DNA of 64,000 nt from Solanum dulcamara (GCF_947179165.1 NC_077240.1:29808001-29872000); one strand, 5' to 3'; counted from the stretch's first letter, positions 20,201-32,088 are shown. The notes: a model not told the origin generated them from the letters alone. Made by a program: numbers and translations.

Positions 20201-23200
20201 GTTTATTCTTGTTTTCATGTTGTTTATTGATTATCGCACTATTCTGTTGTTGTCTCTGCTCCCTTTTGGTAGACTTTGCACCGTTTTCTTGTTGCTTACT
20301 ATCTTTTCTTCACTGTCTCCTTTTTCTTCACTTGAGCCGAGGGTCTTTTGGAAACAACCTCTCTACCTCCACGAGGTAGTGATAAGGTCTGCATACATTC
20401 TACTCTCCCTAGACCCCTCTTGTGGGATTTCACTAGGTCTGTTGTTGTTATTGTGTGCTATATCTAATTAGCATTTCTTTTCCCTCTTCTTTTGGTGAGG
20501 GAAAGAGTTGAGCCTACAAAAGTTAATTACACTGAAGTGAGAACTGGTTCTTAGAACCTGTGTATACATTTTTATTACATTTCCTTTTTTGTAGCATTTC
20601 CCCTTAGTAAGTCACTTTTCTTTCTGTTCTTCTTGCTGATCTGGGCAGTTTTACCCTATCACTTTCCTGAAAGAGGACATTAGTATTTTAGCATGATCAT
20701 GGAGCTTGTGACTTGTGGATTTAGTGTTGATTTATGTTCTCAGTATATGCATAGAGTAAAATGCTTCCTTTAACGAATTAGTTCCTAGAATATCATAATA
20801 GAACTTATTTTGGTACCGCAACATTTCACCTTGTTGTGCTATGTTTCTAAGTAACTTTAAAGTTATTAATCTCCTCAAGAACTTTGATTCACAAGTTTGA
20901 CCAAAATATCCATTAAACTTGGCCATCTGATGTTGAGAACTCGTGAAGTGGGTGTCTTATGCTTAATATTATATGCATTACGTGCTATAATAGACGTCTT
21001 GTATCTACTCTTTCAGGTTCTTAGATATTCCCCTACACAGATGTGCAAGCATATTGTAATTCGATTGATGTTTTTCATTGCAGTCTGATGTTAATGCTGT
21101 ATGCTTTGCTGACGAAACTGGACACCTCATATATTCTGGAAGCGATGATAGCCTGTGTAAGGTAAGTTTATCCAACTTTTTGATGGGCTTAATTAATTTC
21201 TTATGACAATTTTCTGGGCTACTTCTGCTGTTACTTAACCAACCCCGGACTGGCAAAATGTCTGTTCCATGAAAGCTGTTCTCTGTTAAATTCAGATATA
21301 TGGGTCATATGGAACCCTTTTGTCTTTTATACTTCTGTTTACTGATGGTGTTTGTACTATCACTAATATCAGCTTCGTACCCCTTAATGATTCTGGTAAG
21401 TTGTTAAAAAATGCTTCTTTTTAACTAGCGTTGGAGGATTCATTAGGATTCTCATGGCCCGCCGAAATACTGATGGAGTCTCTTTTCGTAGAATTTGCAA
21501 GTATGTATCTGTTTGACTAGAAAGGGCTCTTGATCATATTCAGGTCTGGGACAGGCGTTGCTTTGGTACTAGAGAGCAAGCAGCTGGGATTCTCATTGGA
21601 CATCTAGAAGGCATTACATCTATTGACACTCGAGGAGATGGCCGGTATCTTATCTCAAATGGGAAAGATCAGGCTATCAAACTCTGGGATATAAGAAAAA
21701 TGTCTTCTAACATTAATTAGTATGTCTCACTTTATCCTTTTTTCTTTTCTTCATTTTGTGCTGTTTATCTCCCTTTCCTACTTTTTCCTCAACACATCTT
21801 CCTTTCTGCACCCCATGGGCATACTTAGTCCTTGAAGTGGTTTTCTTTTCCTGTCCACTTGTGCTTCAGTGCATGACTAATCAGTTCATTTGAGTCACGA
21901 GGGACTACAATGTCTGACTAATGTGTTTTGCCCTTCATCACATAGAAATATTTGAGTGTGTTGTGCACAGAGTGGGCTTATTGGTTTAACCTGTTTGGAA
22001 TTGTTCTATAATGGTTGCCACTTGAGTCCAAAAGATCTCATCGGCACTACTAATAAGACTACTTTCTTTTATGTAGCTCCCCAAGGCCTAGAAGTTATGA
22101 CTGGGATTACAGATGGATGGACTACCCAGAGCATGTTAGAAACAAGAGACACCCACATGACCTGTCATTGGCTACTTATAAAGGCCACTCAGTCTTGCGC
22201 ACTCTCATACGCTGTTATTTCTCTCCTGCACATAGGTTGGTGGTTCATGGTATTCTTAATACCTGTCGAGTTTTCTTTGCTAAACATGTTTTTGATTAAA
22301 ATATTTAGATAACTTTTCTTGCTTCCTTAAGTATAATTTGTCAGCTTTGGAAGTTTTAGTGCCTCTGCATGAAATTCCAGAATTTTGAATGTTCCAAGTT
22401 AATTGGCATCAGTTTTGTTGCTTGTATTACAGAACCATGACTTTTGTATTGGACTACAAATAGAGATAAATCATGGAACTGATTTTCTTAACTTCATGGT
22501 TTTTTCGTGAGACATCTTCACCTAAGGTCCAAGACCGATGTCCAATATTTTCTTGGTATAATCAACAGTTAAATCGAGGGATTACTTCAGTGTGCGTTTG
22601 GTGTGAACTGTGAAGGAAAATATTTTCGTAGAAAATGTTTTCTTGAAAAACAAGTGAGTTTTTTTACTTATTTTCTAGTGTTCGGTAAGTAAGCAGATTT
22701 GTTTTATCTCACGAGCATTTATATGTAATCTAGTAAAACAATATGAGGGTGGGATGATGTGGGGAGTGGGAGTTTGGGGGTGGGATGGTCAAGGGGTGGG
22801 GGTCAGAGGTGTTTGGTGGGTGGGGAAGGAGACAATTAACTTGGAATGTCACTATGCAACTTGTTTTCCCTACTTCCATTAGGGAGTTCATTTTCCTCAT
22901 TGTTAAGGAACTTATTTTCCTATAGAAAATGTTTTCCAAAACATTTTGACCAACCAAACATGAGAAAATTAGAAAATATTTTCCTCCATACCAAAGACAC
23001 TCATAATATTGAATAGTTTTATCGTGATTCATGAATCTATTAACCCTGTGATCCATGTTTCTATAGTTTGTTACATTTTGGTCCTTGATTCTGGTATTTG
23101 ATGGCACCTGTAGAACAGTCATCTAATCAGGAAAAGTTCTAATTTGCAGCACAGGGCAAAAGTTCATCTACACTGGATCAAGCGATTCTTCTGTTTATAT

Positions 23201-23966
23201 CTATGATATGGTATGCGTGGAGTTTTATACCCTTAGTTGATTTGCTCTTTTTTCTTTTCAACATATTACTTTCTTGCTTCATAAATCATAAGCTGATATA
23301 TTAGGTTCATTGGTAGTGAATCTTTTGTCGCAATCTGCTAAGTGCTTTGAGGACTTGGATAAATGCATTCTGCTTGGAGTTTCTGCACCTTTGAGTGATT
23401 GGATCAGTTTAGGCCAATTACTGATGGCTTGATAATCTGAAAGACTAGTGAAACCATGGTCTTGAACTCCCTTTTATCTAACTTGATGATTAAGCAGGCA
23501 AAGATTAGCTTAAGAAAAATGTTATGTATCCAATTAGATGGTTGATGATAGAAAAAGAGAGTTTGCTAGTCAGGGTTAAGGTAATTTCTCATTTGGTTTG
23601 GTAGTTTGAGCATGAAGAATTGTATGTCTACTATGCTCTTTCATATATTCTTTTTTCTTTGGATGATGTGTGGTGTCTAGGGTAGCTTTGCGCATGTCGC
23701 ATTAAATTTTGTTTTGGAAGCAAGGGACTTGATAAAATCTTGCATACCATCATGCATCTCGTTCATTCCATTTGTAGGTGAGTGGAGCTCAGGTTGCAAA
23801 ACTTGATTACCATCAGGAGCCGGTGAGAGATTGCAACTGGCACCCTTACTACCCTACGCTCGTTAGCTCTGGATGGGACGGTATGATTGCTAAGTGGGAG
23901 TTTTCTGGTACTGGAACAAGCCCATTGCCAGCAAAGCCGTTATCCAGACGATGGAGGCGATCTTAA
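17300..23966 (+). CDS. LEC14B/DCAF11-like WD40 repeat protein
   Basis: Nine coding exons join in frame: 17300-17668, 17776-17895, 18317-18394, 19683-19865, 21084-21161, 21544-21719, 22077-22235, 23150-23210 and 23778-23966, for 470 residues. The N-terminal part carries the family block [24 protein letters not shown] (about residues 70-90). WD40 blades follow, with [29 protein letters not shown] (ending about 281), [14 protein letters not shown] (ending about 327), [13 protein letters not shown] and [12 protein letters not shown]. The two WDxR motifs are the DDB1-binding signature of DCAF (DWD) proteins, so it is likely a substrate receptor of a CUL4-DDB1 ubiquitin ligase, like WDR23/DCAF11. 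That role is inferred from the family. The codon at the exon 6-7 junction is split TA|C, which explains an apparent TAG at 21718-21720. A GTG-led extension at 17282 was not used because ATG 17300 has a good context. Confidence 0.94.
19031..19120. repeat. Short tandem duplication in WD40 intron 3
   Basis: The phrase TATACTTTGAACCCTCTTAC occurs twice 29-30 bases apart, each preceded by a TACTTTGG/TACTTCGG variant. It lies wholly within the intron between exons 3 and 4 and has no evident function. Confidence 0.7.
20332..20456 (+). mobile_element. SINE-like 3' end with TTG tail in WD40 intron 4
   Basis: The stretch GAGGGTCTTTTGGAAACAAC, CTCTACCTCCACGAGGTAG, AAGGTCTGCATACATTCTAC, CCTCTTGTGGGATTTCACTA ends in a (TTG)n tail. 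This is the widespread Solanaceae repeat of the TS-like SINE type. The tRNA-like head is not clear, so it is a truncated or diverged copy. A related copy lies at 60536-60740. Confidence 0.65.
22588..23002. mobile_element. MITE-like element in WD40 intron 7
   Basis: The left end (AGTGTGCGTTTGGT, then GAAGGAAAATATTTTC) matches the inverted right end (AGTGTCTTTGGTATGGAGGAAAATATTTTC on the minus strand, in two phrases). The core is G-rich (TGGGGAGTGGGAG). I could not identify a clean target-site duplication. No coding capacity. Confidence 0.72.
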
Positions 23967-24589
23967 GTTGCTACTAGCTAGCAGCATGCATGCAGAAAGA
24001 TGTTTTTGGAGTACACTGATTTAAATTTCCAAAGCACAAGTAGGTATGTCCATGTTCTGGTTGCCCCTAACGGGATAGTCCAATGGCAGCGCCGATAGGT
24101 CAGAATATCATGAGTTCAAATCCTAATGGTTGCCTAGTTGGGCATTGTCATTAGCTATTATGTGAAAAGGGAGCTATGATTCTGTGACAGGTGTTAATTG
24201 AAAATTTATATGAAAGATTAGTGTAAAAAGTTAAAAACATTTACATTGAAGGATGTGATGCACTGTACTACTTTTTATATACTATTGGAAGCTAGGTAAA
24301 AAATATTGAAGGATTTCAGATGAACAATTGATTTGGCTGTCTAGCACGGTAGATGAAGCCTTTGGAAATTTTACCCTTCATCGTCTTCCCTGGGATGTAT
24401 ACTTAGTTATTTGCACCCAATAGATATCTTAATCATTTATATCACAACTTACTTGATAATTGAAATTGGTTTAACATTAATTACAATCACCTATTTGTTT
24501 CTCATAATGTATTGTTTGGTTGCACAAATATAATTACACATTAGATATTTAAAATACATATTATCTCACGAAAATAATTTATATATATA
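23967..24589. other. WD40 gene 3' UTR and spacer, with a tRNA-SINE-like trace
   Basis: The first 200-300 bases are likely 3' UTR. At about 24062-24150 the phrases GGGATAGTCCAATGGCAG and GAGTTCAAATCCTAATGG resemble degenerate A and B boxes of a tRNA-derived SINE, without a TSD that I can see. The rest is AT-rich spacer ending in an (AT)n run. Confidence 0.4.
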
Positions 24590-24607
24590 TATATATATTT
24601 CAAATTA

Positions 24608-24790
24608 GAAGGGGAGCCTTGGAGTAACTGGTAAAGTTGCTGCCATGTGACCAGGAGGTCACGGGTTCAAGCCTTGGAAACAGCCTCTGGCAGAAATGCA
24701 AGGTAAGGCTGCGTACAATAGACCCTTGTGGTCGGGCCCTTCCCCGGACCCTGCGCATAGCGGGAGCTTAAGTGCACCGGGCTGCCCTTT
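24608..24790 (+). mobile_element. Au SINE with 18-bp target-site duplication
   Basis: The sequence matches the plant Au SINE: GGGAGCCTTGGAGTAACTGG at the head (A box GTAACTGGTAAAGTTGC), B box GGGTTCAAGCC, then GCTGCGTACAATAGACCC, TTCCCCGGACCCTGCGCATA and GTGCACCGGGCTGCCC with a T-rich tail. The 18-bp direct repeat TATATATATTTCAAATTA flanks it at 24590-24607 and 24791-24808. It is transcribed by RNA polymerase III and moved by a LINE enzyme in trans. It looks nearly full length. Confidence 0.95.
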
Positions 24791-24808
24791 TATATATATT
24801 TCAAATTA

Positions 24809-25189
24809 ATAATATTTTAATTTAGTTAATCATAAAAGAAGAATACATATTTCTAAGAACATTGTGAAATGCGTGGTTGACAAAAAATATTAGTATTATA
24901 AATATAATATCATAAAATTATTCAAATTTCACAAAAAAATAACCTATCAATTTTAACTCAAAATGAACGGAATGCAATGTTAAATAAAAAGTCAATATAT
25001 TTGTAAAAAGGAGAGATGGTTGCCATCTCCGTCGACAAGGATGGGAACAATCCTCGGGCTTTACCTGTTACCAGATACATCCGCTTAAGGCCACCCACTT
25101 TAGTGGACCTTACCTATTTTTATTTTTTAAAAAAAATAAGTAAAAAATCAATATTACTAAAGCAAATAAATTTAAGGGGAAAAGATTTG
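24809..25189. other. Intergenic DNA
   Basis: AT-rich spacer. A short GC-richer patch at 25015-25105 (GTTGCCATCTCCGTCGACAA) stands out, but its frame has no recognisable product. Confidence 0.4.
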
Positions 25190-25702
25190 ATATACCTAAA
25201 ACCGTCAATAAGAGCTAGGCTCTTGGTCCAGTCCGATCGAACCCATATTTAATAGGGCTGAACTAAGATTTGTAGAGCTCATTTAAGAATAAACTTTTTA
25301 ACCAGACCCGAATAAATCCACCAGGTTGTAGAGCTTGAACAATGTGCGTTGGATCGGCTCGTGGGATAAATAAAAAAATAAGTAAAAAATAAAATGGAAT
25401 ACTAAAAATAACAAGAGGAGTCCAAATTTAAAATCTTAAATCGATTTACAAAATTCAAAAATCCAAATATAAAATGTATTTTTTTGTACGGTTGTATTCA
25501 AAATATATAATTTAAATTATAAAAATTATATTCTTTTTTAAAAAGTGGGATGGCTCGGTACGGCCCGTAGCCCACGTAGTCATGAGTTGGGCTGATTGTA
25601 TTTTAGCCCGCCAAAATAATGGATCAGTCTGGCCTGATCCGTAAAATTTCAAATCATTTATGGGTTAGCCCGAATGGGCTGGACCGACCCATATAGACAA
25701 CT
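25190..25702. mobile_element. GC-rich-ended repeat, possibly a MITE
   Basis: The left end (GAGCTAGGCTCTTGGTCCAG, CCGATCGAACCCAT) and the right end (GGGTTAGCCCGAATGGGCTG, GACCGACCCATATAGACAA) are roughly inverted GGCC-rich blocks around an AT-rich centre, as in short non-autonomous DNA elements. The inverted match is imperfect and I see no TSD. Confidence 0.4.
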
Positions 25703-26406
25703 CTAAATATACCCATCAACTTTGCCAATTAGAATTGATATATTTCTCTTCACAAACGTGGCTCACATAAGCCTCTACCATTATAACGGTAGCTAACATA
25801 TACCCCTGCTCTTACAAAAGTTAAAATATTAACTTTAAAATATATTTTTTATTTTTTATTTTTACAAAATTCATGTAGGGGTGTATATATGATCCTTTTA
25901 GCAAAGTTCAAGAGTATATTTGATCTTTTTTACACAGAAATTATTTTTTGACTTCTTTGGTTATTATTATTTTAATTTTTTATTCCTATTTCATTTTTTT
26001 TCTTTCACTCTTTAGTGTAAAAATAAGAGAAATAAAAAGAAAGAAGTATGAATTAAAAAAGTAATAAAATAAATGAAACTAATTTTTTGCAGCATTGTTA
26101 TTTTTTGTAAATGTAAATTTTTTTGGGGGCGTCTATAATAAAATTTACAAGAAAATAAGTGAAAAAAATATTAAATTTGACTATCAAAATAATAAATTCA
26201 AATTAATCATTGAATCAAAAAAGTCAAATAATAATAATGTGTGAGAAGGAATAAACATACCCCTACATGAATTATTTTTTTAATAAAAAAATTTAAAAAT
26301 AAATTTTTTTTAAAAAAAGAGTATATGTAAGTCATTTGTGTAACCATAAGTGTATATATGAGCCACTTTCTTTTTAAACAAAGTTGACGGATATATCCGA
26401 CCTTTT
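25703..26406. mobile_element. Long-TIR MITE-like element, copy B
   Basis: The centre matches copy A at 14856-15651 closely (TTAGTGTAAAAATAAGAGAA, then ATAAAAAGAAAGAAG). The ends are inverted: TACCCATCAACTTTGCC and GTGGCTCACATAAGCC on the left, against GGCTCATATATACAC and CGGATATATCCGTCAAC read on the minus strand on the right. It has no transposase, and its ends are more diverged than those of copy A. Confidence 0.75.
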
Positions 26407-26773
26407 TTCTTCTTCAAAACGAAAATAAAATAAGAAAAAAATACACAAAATTCATCCTGATCTTATCCACTAAAACTTACTTTACAACTTTAACTTTAAA
26501 AAAATCTTTATCTCTCCTCCCCCCGCCCTTCGTCTAATCTCATTTCAAGTGAATTTAAATTCAACCAAACATCTGACATGACAAATCAAAAAAATAAGAG
26601 TGCGTAAATAGTACAAAATTAAAGAGAAAAAATAAGTGGGCTCCCCGTTTTTTTCTTTTCGGTCAATAATTTTCCTTTCCATTCTTCTTCCTCACACCCC
26701 GCTGACCTTAGCCACCACCAATGCTACCCCTTCTTCTTTCTTACAGCCCACCACCCCCGCCGTCCTTTTACTA

Positions 26774-27571
26774 TGTCAGGAACATCTCCCACTGCACATA
26801 ATTCTTTTGCTATGTCTTTCCCTCTCTTAACCTTGCCTATCAACTGCCTGTTAAACTTACATCCTCCAATTCTTGTTGTGGAAGACATAATTTCTCCCTA
26901 TGTTTAGGGGTTGTAGTCTTGATTATCATATTGAAGGTGAAGAGGTGATTCCAAAACAACTTCTGGATAACAATCAGCCCAGCCCACCATATAATTCTTG
27001 GGTAAGAGAAGATCAACTTGTCCTAAGTTGGATTGTTGCTTTAGTCTCTGAAGGTATATTATCTCAACTAGTTGGTGCTGAAACTGCTCGAAAAGCATGG
27101 GCTGAACTTGTGACTGCTTATGATTCTGATTCAAAACAACAAATTCGTGAGCTAAAAGCTCAGTTGCATAATTTACAGAAAGAGAATGCAAGTATTGAGT
27201 CCTATATAATAAAGGTGAAGGGGATTTCAGACAGGGTGGCTGCTTTGCAGCATCCTGTTACCAATGATGATTTGGTCGAATTTGTTCTTGCTGGATTAGT
27301 ACCAACTTATCATCCTTTCACAAGATCACTTGAATCACGTCAAGAGGAGATTTCTTTTGATGCTTTATATGAATTGTTGTTGAATGAAGAACGCCAATTA
27401 AAAATAGATGAAGCTCTTACTTTTATTGCACCCATAACACAATTTACCCAGAGTTCATTCACTCCAAATCGTGGTCTGGGAGAGGAAGCAGAGGTAATCG
27501 AGGTCGTGGACGCTTCAGACTCAAGGATTCTCTCAGTGGACTCAAAATCATGCTTTCTATCATCCCTCTAA
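26774..27571 (+). pseudogene. copia element 2 gag
   Basis: A likely start ATG at 26774 (MSGTSPTAHNSF) leads, through a frameshift near 26870 and a stop at 26888-26890, into the open frame 26900-27571. That frame holds the gag core: MFRGCSLDYHIEG, WIVALVSEGILSQLVGAETA, ESYIIKVKGISDRVAAL and FVLAGLVPTYHPF. After about 27475 the frame shifts, and no zinc knuckle is recognisable in the open frame. Confidence 0.85.
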
Positions 27572-27587
27572 TCCAATACCTTCAGAC

Positions 27588-28049
27588 ATGTCAACAATTA
27601 TTTGTCACAACCGTGAAGGCAAAATGCATATTGCACGAGTCTGTCCCTCAGCTAAAACTCCTAATGGAATCAGAATATCTGGCTGGCCTGCCCCAAATTT
27701 GGCCAGCACCCAAAGCTCACCTAGACAGAATTGGTTGATGGATAGTGGTACCATGCATCATCTTACCTCTGGTCTTGATAACCTTGCTATTCATTCTGAA
27801 TATCAAGGTCCTGAGGAAATAACTCTAGGTAATGGTTCTAAATTACCCATATCTCACATAGGTAAAAGTTTCATCACTGCTTCTAATAAAAAAATTAAAC
27901 TTGATAATATTCTACATGTTCCTACTGCCACTCAGAATTTGGTCTCTATTAGTTCTTTTGCTAAGTCTAATAATGTTTTTGTTGAATTTTTTTCCTACCA
28001 TTTTTTGATTAAGGACTTGATAACGAGGGGAATACTGCATACCGACTAG
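27588..28049 (+). pseudogene. copia element 2 protease
   Basis: Open frame with NWLMDSGTMHHLTS at 27730-27771. The active-site D-S-G-T is intact, with the downstream ILHVPTATQNLVSISSFAKS typical of copia protease ends. A TAG at 28048-28050 ends it before the integrase zinc region. Confidence 0.85.
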
Positions 28050-28073
28050 AGTGATGATGGAGTCTATTCTCTT

Positions 28074-28960
28074 TTGGTGACGAAATTACTCTCACCAGCT
28101 TTCCTTGCTGCTTCTCTTGGTGTTTGGCATGCTCGTCTGGCGCATGTATCCTATCCTGTAGTTCGTCAAGCGTTACCAGCTGTTGTTTTAACGTTTAGTA
28201 AATCTTCTAGTTTATGCACTACGTGTGCTGTTAGTAAGAGTCATGAAGTCCCATTTAGTGAGTCTACTTTTAAGGCCTCTGGCCCTCTTGATTTAATTTG
28301 TTTAGATGTTTGGGGACCTACTCCAGTCGTTTCTAATGATGGTTATAGATATTATATCATCTTTTTTTTATCATTTCAGTAAATACACTTGGATCTACTT
28401 TCTTCGTTTCAAGGCTAAAGTTCTTTCTATATTTATCCAATTTCATACTATTGTTGAAAAGTATTTTGGGCGACCTATTAGATCTTTTTAAGTTGACTGA
28501 GGAGGTGAGTTTCAAGCCTTGACACAATATTTTCGTGACAATGGGATTACACAACGATCTTCCTGTCCCTATACTCCTGAACAAAATGGTTGTGCCGAAA
28601 GAAAACATAGGCATATTTTTGAAACAGGGAGAGAACTCTTGCATCATTCTAACGTTCCTTCTCATTTTTGGACTAATGCTTTTAAATCAGTCGTTTGTAA
28701 TAGACTACCTACACCAAAACTACAACATCAACCTTATTTTGTGTTCTATTTTAAACAAATTCGGTTTACTCTTTATTACGCGTCTTTGGTTGTCTTTGTT
28801 TTCCTTGGCTTCGTCCTGAAGCAAAGGACAAATTGTCACCTAGGTCTAAACCTTGTATTTTTCTAGGATATAGTAAAATTCATAAGGGGTATAATGTTTT
28901 GACCCTGATTGAGGGAAATTTTTTATATCTCGTCATGACATTTTTGATGAAAATGTGTTT
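28074..28960 (+). pseudogene. copia element 2 integrase
   Basis: The zinc-binding part is WHARLAHVSYPVVRQAL (28125-28175) and LCTTCAVSKSHEVPF (28214-28258). The core has LICLDVWGPTPVVSNDG (first Asp), a VD-stop-GGEF block at 28493-28510 (second Asp present, next codon a TGA stop) and PEQNGCAERKHRHIF (catalytic Glu in AERK). The KPCIFLGYSKIHKGYN tail is at 28845-28895. Frameshifts lie near 28370 and 28690. Confidence 0.87.
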
Positions 28961-29037
28961 CCATTCTCCTCGCAGGATGCAAAGGTGCCCAAACCATCGA
29001 CTAATTCTACCAGGACCCAATAACTTTACAACTACCC

Positions 29038-29660
29038 TTGTTTCCTTTAGAACCAACACCTCATGCTTCCTCTGAGACGGATGTTATCACTTCTCTGTTA
29101 CCTTTACCTCGTCCATCCTTGCACCAACCTTCAGCCGGAATACACATACACTCACTATTACCTAGCTCCACCCCACTATCTGTGTCAAATACATCAAATT
29201 ATAATGATGGCCTCCCCTTGAGTATTGACCTCTCTCAAACTGCCGTACCTACTACCCCATATGATACGTATTCATCTCTGGCTCCACTGCCTCCTATTCA
29301 GCACATTGTTACTTGTACTCAAACAGGTTTGCTGAAGCCTAAGCTTCCCTTTTCCTTGTCTGCTATTACACGTTCTAGTAAGGAACCTACTAGTTATTCC
29401 CAAGCTGCTAAGGAAGATCATTGGTGTCGAGCGATGGTTGAGGAGTATAATGCTTTAATTCATAATGGAACCTGGGAGCTTGTGCCTCCATCACCTTCTC
29501 AGAATGTTATTGGTGGTCGTTGGGTATTCAAAACAAAGTTGAAATCTGACAGATCATCACAAGGCACGCTTAGTTGCCAACGGTTATCATCAACATCTTG
29601 GGATTGACTTTGTGGACACATTTAGTCCGATGGTGAAGGCGAAAACAATCAGATTGTTAC
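29038..29660 (+). pseudogene. copia element 2 linker and start of reverse transcriptase
   Basis: The open frame 29038-29607 carries the Ser/Thr/Pro-rich linker (PFSLSAITRSSKEPTSYSQA) and the conserved RT entry HWCRAMVEEYNALIHNGTWE, then GGRWVFKTKLKSD. A frameshift near 29555 moves on to RLVANGYHQHLGIDFVDTFS. Confidence 0.85.
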
Positions 29661-30060
29661 TCACCTTAGCTGTGACTAAAGGTTGGCATATCACATAACT
29701 GGACATTTCAAATGCATTCCTCCATGGGCACTTAGATGATGTTGTTTATATGTCGCAACCTCTCAGATTCATTGATCCATCTCGTTTTGATCATGTTTAT
29801 ATGCTGAAACGCTTTTTTTACGGTCTGAAACAAGCACCTCGTATATGGAACAAACGACTAACTAATGTACTTTTCTCTCTTGGATTCTTGGGTTTCAAGG
29901 CTGATAGCTCTTTATTCTACATGTCTACTGCTACTGATAAGTTGTTCTGTTTGGTATATGTAGATGATACATTGTTAATGGGTAATAACCCTACTCGAAT
30001 CAAGTCGCTCGTTACATAGCTTCAGTCCTACTTTGCTATTTGTGACCTTGGCATTCTTTC
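29661..30060 (+). pseudogene. copia element 2 reverse transcriptase core
   Basis: The core reads RLLLTLAVTKGWHIT, a stop at 29697-29699, then LDISNAFLHGHLDDVVYM, RFFYGLKQAPRIWN and LFCLVYVDDTLLMG at 29944-29985. The catalytic YVDD is intact here, unlike element 1. A TAG at 30017-30019 breaks the frame. Confidence 0.87.
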
Positions 30061-30515
30061 TTATTTTTTGGGCATTGCAGCAACCTGGACCAGTGAGGGA
30101 TTATTTTTATCTCAACGTAAATATGTTGAAGACCTTCTTAATCGAGTACATATGGCTGCTTGTAGTCCTATTTGCTCACCCATGCAACCTACATCGAAGC
30201 TATCCTCTGCTTATGGTGTTCCTTTCAATGGTCCCACTTTATATCGCAGCACCGTTGGGGCGCTTCAGTACCTCACCTTCACTCGACCAGACGTTGCTTA
30301 TGCTGTGAACAAAGTATCCCAATTCATGAATTGTCCCTTGGATGTTCAATGGATAGCTGTGAAACGTATTTTACGTTTGTTAAAGCTACTACTTCCCACA
30401 ACTTGTTCTTCAAACGTACTTCCAATAGCTTGCTTCGTGGGTATTTTGATTCAGATTGGGGAGAGATGTGGATGATCGAAAATCCACTACTGGATTTGCT
30501 CTATTTCTTGGTGAT
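30061..30515 (+). pseudogene. copia element 2 RNase H, truncated
   Basis: The connection GALQYLTFTRPDVAYAVNKV (30256-30318) is intact in the 30068-30475 frame. After a frameshift the RNase H start LRGYFDSDWG and DDRKSTTGFALFLGD is seen up to 30513. The rest of RNase H, the polypurine tract and the 3' LTR are missing. Confidence 0.82.
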
Positions 30516-30690
30516 TGATGTACCGTGGATTTATAGTACTTTTAATACTTTAAACTTGAGAAGTTACATGTATTTCAAGTGTTTGTAAGCATATTTGATG
30601 TTAGTTGTGCTTATTTTACAGGAAACTAAGTCGGAGAATGAATTGAGGAAGCATAACACTGAGTCTTAAGGATTTTTGGTATTTACGTCT
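30516..30690 (+). repeat. Athila-like 5' LTR fragment
   Basis: TGATGTACCGTGGATTTATA starts directly after copia element 2 and matches 32089-32262 nearly base for base for about 175 bp (shared TTTCAAGTGTTTGTAAGCAT, then AACTAAGTCGGAGAATGAAT). The match stops near 30690, so this LTR is cut short and joined to internal sequence. Confidence 0.75.
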
Positions 30691-32088
30691 TTAATTTATG
30701 TTGATCCGACATGCTTAGGATGTAAATGTGAAATAAGAGTAGGGATCTATCGAATGATGGCTAGAAGGTTTTAAAACGAAAACAAATAGACCCCTCCAAA
30801 ATTTTACTTGAAATGTTGTGTCTGTTTCTTTGATATATTGACTATGTAGGATCTTTGTGTGACATGAGGTAAACTGATATGATAACACATGACTTAGACT
30901 GAAACATGAACCAAAAATTGATAATTGACAATGAAACTTGATGTCAAGTGTGTGTGAGGTATTTGTGTGTGTTCTGACTATTTGTGTCAATCTAGAACTT
31001 GCCCCGTTAGTCGTACTATGATAATTGAACTGTTGATTAGAAAAGGATCATAGGCCATTTTTGAATTATTCCACTTAGCCTAAAAAGAACCAATCAAACA
31101 TTATTTTACCTTTTGAACCAAAGATATGAGCTTTTAAAAGACCTTTTTGATCAAGTAACGCATGTTTCAAATGTCCCTAATCCTAATTGTAATCCTTTGT
31201 TTTGACCCTAATTCCTCCTAGGATAATGTGCTCCTCAATTCAGGCCAAAAATCTAAGTTGAGGGTGGCTACTATGAGACGAAAGCAAGAAGAGAAGGGGT
31301 ATGAAAAAAGAAAATCAAGAAAAGAAAAGTTTTGAAAAAAAATGTGTGATAAGGAAGAGCAAAAAGAAGAAGAAAAGGGTGCTTGACTAATATGAATAAA
31401 GAGCTTAGCAAGAGTTAGAAATGAAAAGTATAAATCATAAGTAAAATGTTGTGAAATGAACAAACAAAAGCCACACCTAAAGCAAAAATGAAAAGCGAAG
31501 AAAAGGAATGAAATGAGTTGTGGGTTATAAGATGTGGATTCCAGGTTCATGTAGTGTTTGAAGAGGGCCAAAATTCACTAAATCTAAATACACTACACAT
31601 GTCTCCGAGCCTACATTACAAGCTGAAAAGTCCTATAGTAATTCTAATTCAACGGTTCAAGAGTCTAAGTATTGAAAATAAGGGCAAGCCAATGTATTGT
31701 GCATGAAGGTCTGAATTTTTTTTGTGAGAGTAAGTATTTTCCACGTCCCTGAGTTTTAAAGAAAAATTTAAAATATGTGTGAAAAAGGAACTTCTTTTCA
31801 GTGAGGGCACAAGTGACAGTTTCTAAATAGTCATGAAAATGGTGAATGTTGTCTTTGGCATGTGAATTTATCTATTGGTGTTGAAGTGTCTAATATTGAT
31901 CCACATAAGTTAGTTTGATTTGAAATAATGGTTGCAACGGTATCATGGATGGAAATTGGAAGGGGTCGGAAGTCAGTAGCCTTGTGATTGTTGTACATCC
32001 TTGATCTTATATTGCATTGTGTCGTTTTAGTGTTTTAGTATAGTAGTGTCGCCTGAGGATAAATAACCACTTTAAGTTGAGGGTGTCT
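30691..32088 (+). mobile_element. Non-coding internal remnant of an Athila-like element
   Basis: Between the two matching LTR pieces lies 1.4 kb with no gag or pol. Phrases such as AAGTTGAGGGTGGCTACTAT at 31253-31272 and AAGTTGAGGGTGTCT at 32076-32090 are typical of the 3' untranslated part and polypurine region of Athila-type gypsy elements. The coding region has been deleted. Confidence 0.55.

Larger units (their letters stand above)
26737..30515 (+). pseudogene. Degenerate Ty1/copia retrotransposon (element 2), cut at its 3' end
   Basis: Gag, protease, integrase, reverse transcriptase and RNase H occur in copia order, with several stops and frameshifts. No 5' LTR or PBS is recognisable upstream of gag. 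The 3' end is missing: RNase H stops at its FLGD block at 30513 and an Athila-like LTR starts at 30516. It belongs to a different copia lineage from element 1, judged by gag and linker sequence. Confidence 0.9.

Noticed and set aside
21718..21720. Apparent TAG stop at the end of WD40 exon 6
   Set aside because: The exon ends at TA (21719) and the G begins the GT donor. The codon is completed as TAC in exon 7, which restores the family sequence.
22730..23122. 130-codon minus-strand frame in WD40 intron 7
   Set aside because: It overlaps a MITE-like element, and its Pro/His-rich part is the complement of a G-rich simple stretch.
24608..24790. Possible tRNA gene, because of A and B boxes
   Set aside because: The sequence continues as an Au SINE with an 18-bp TSD. 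The tRNA-like part is the SINE head, and no cloverleaf with an anticodon arm is evident.
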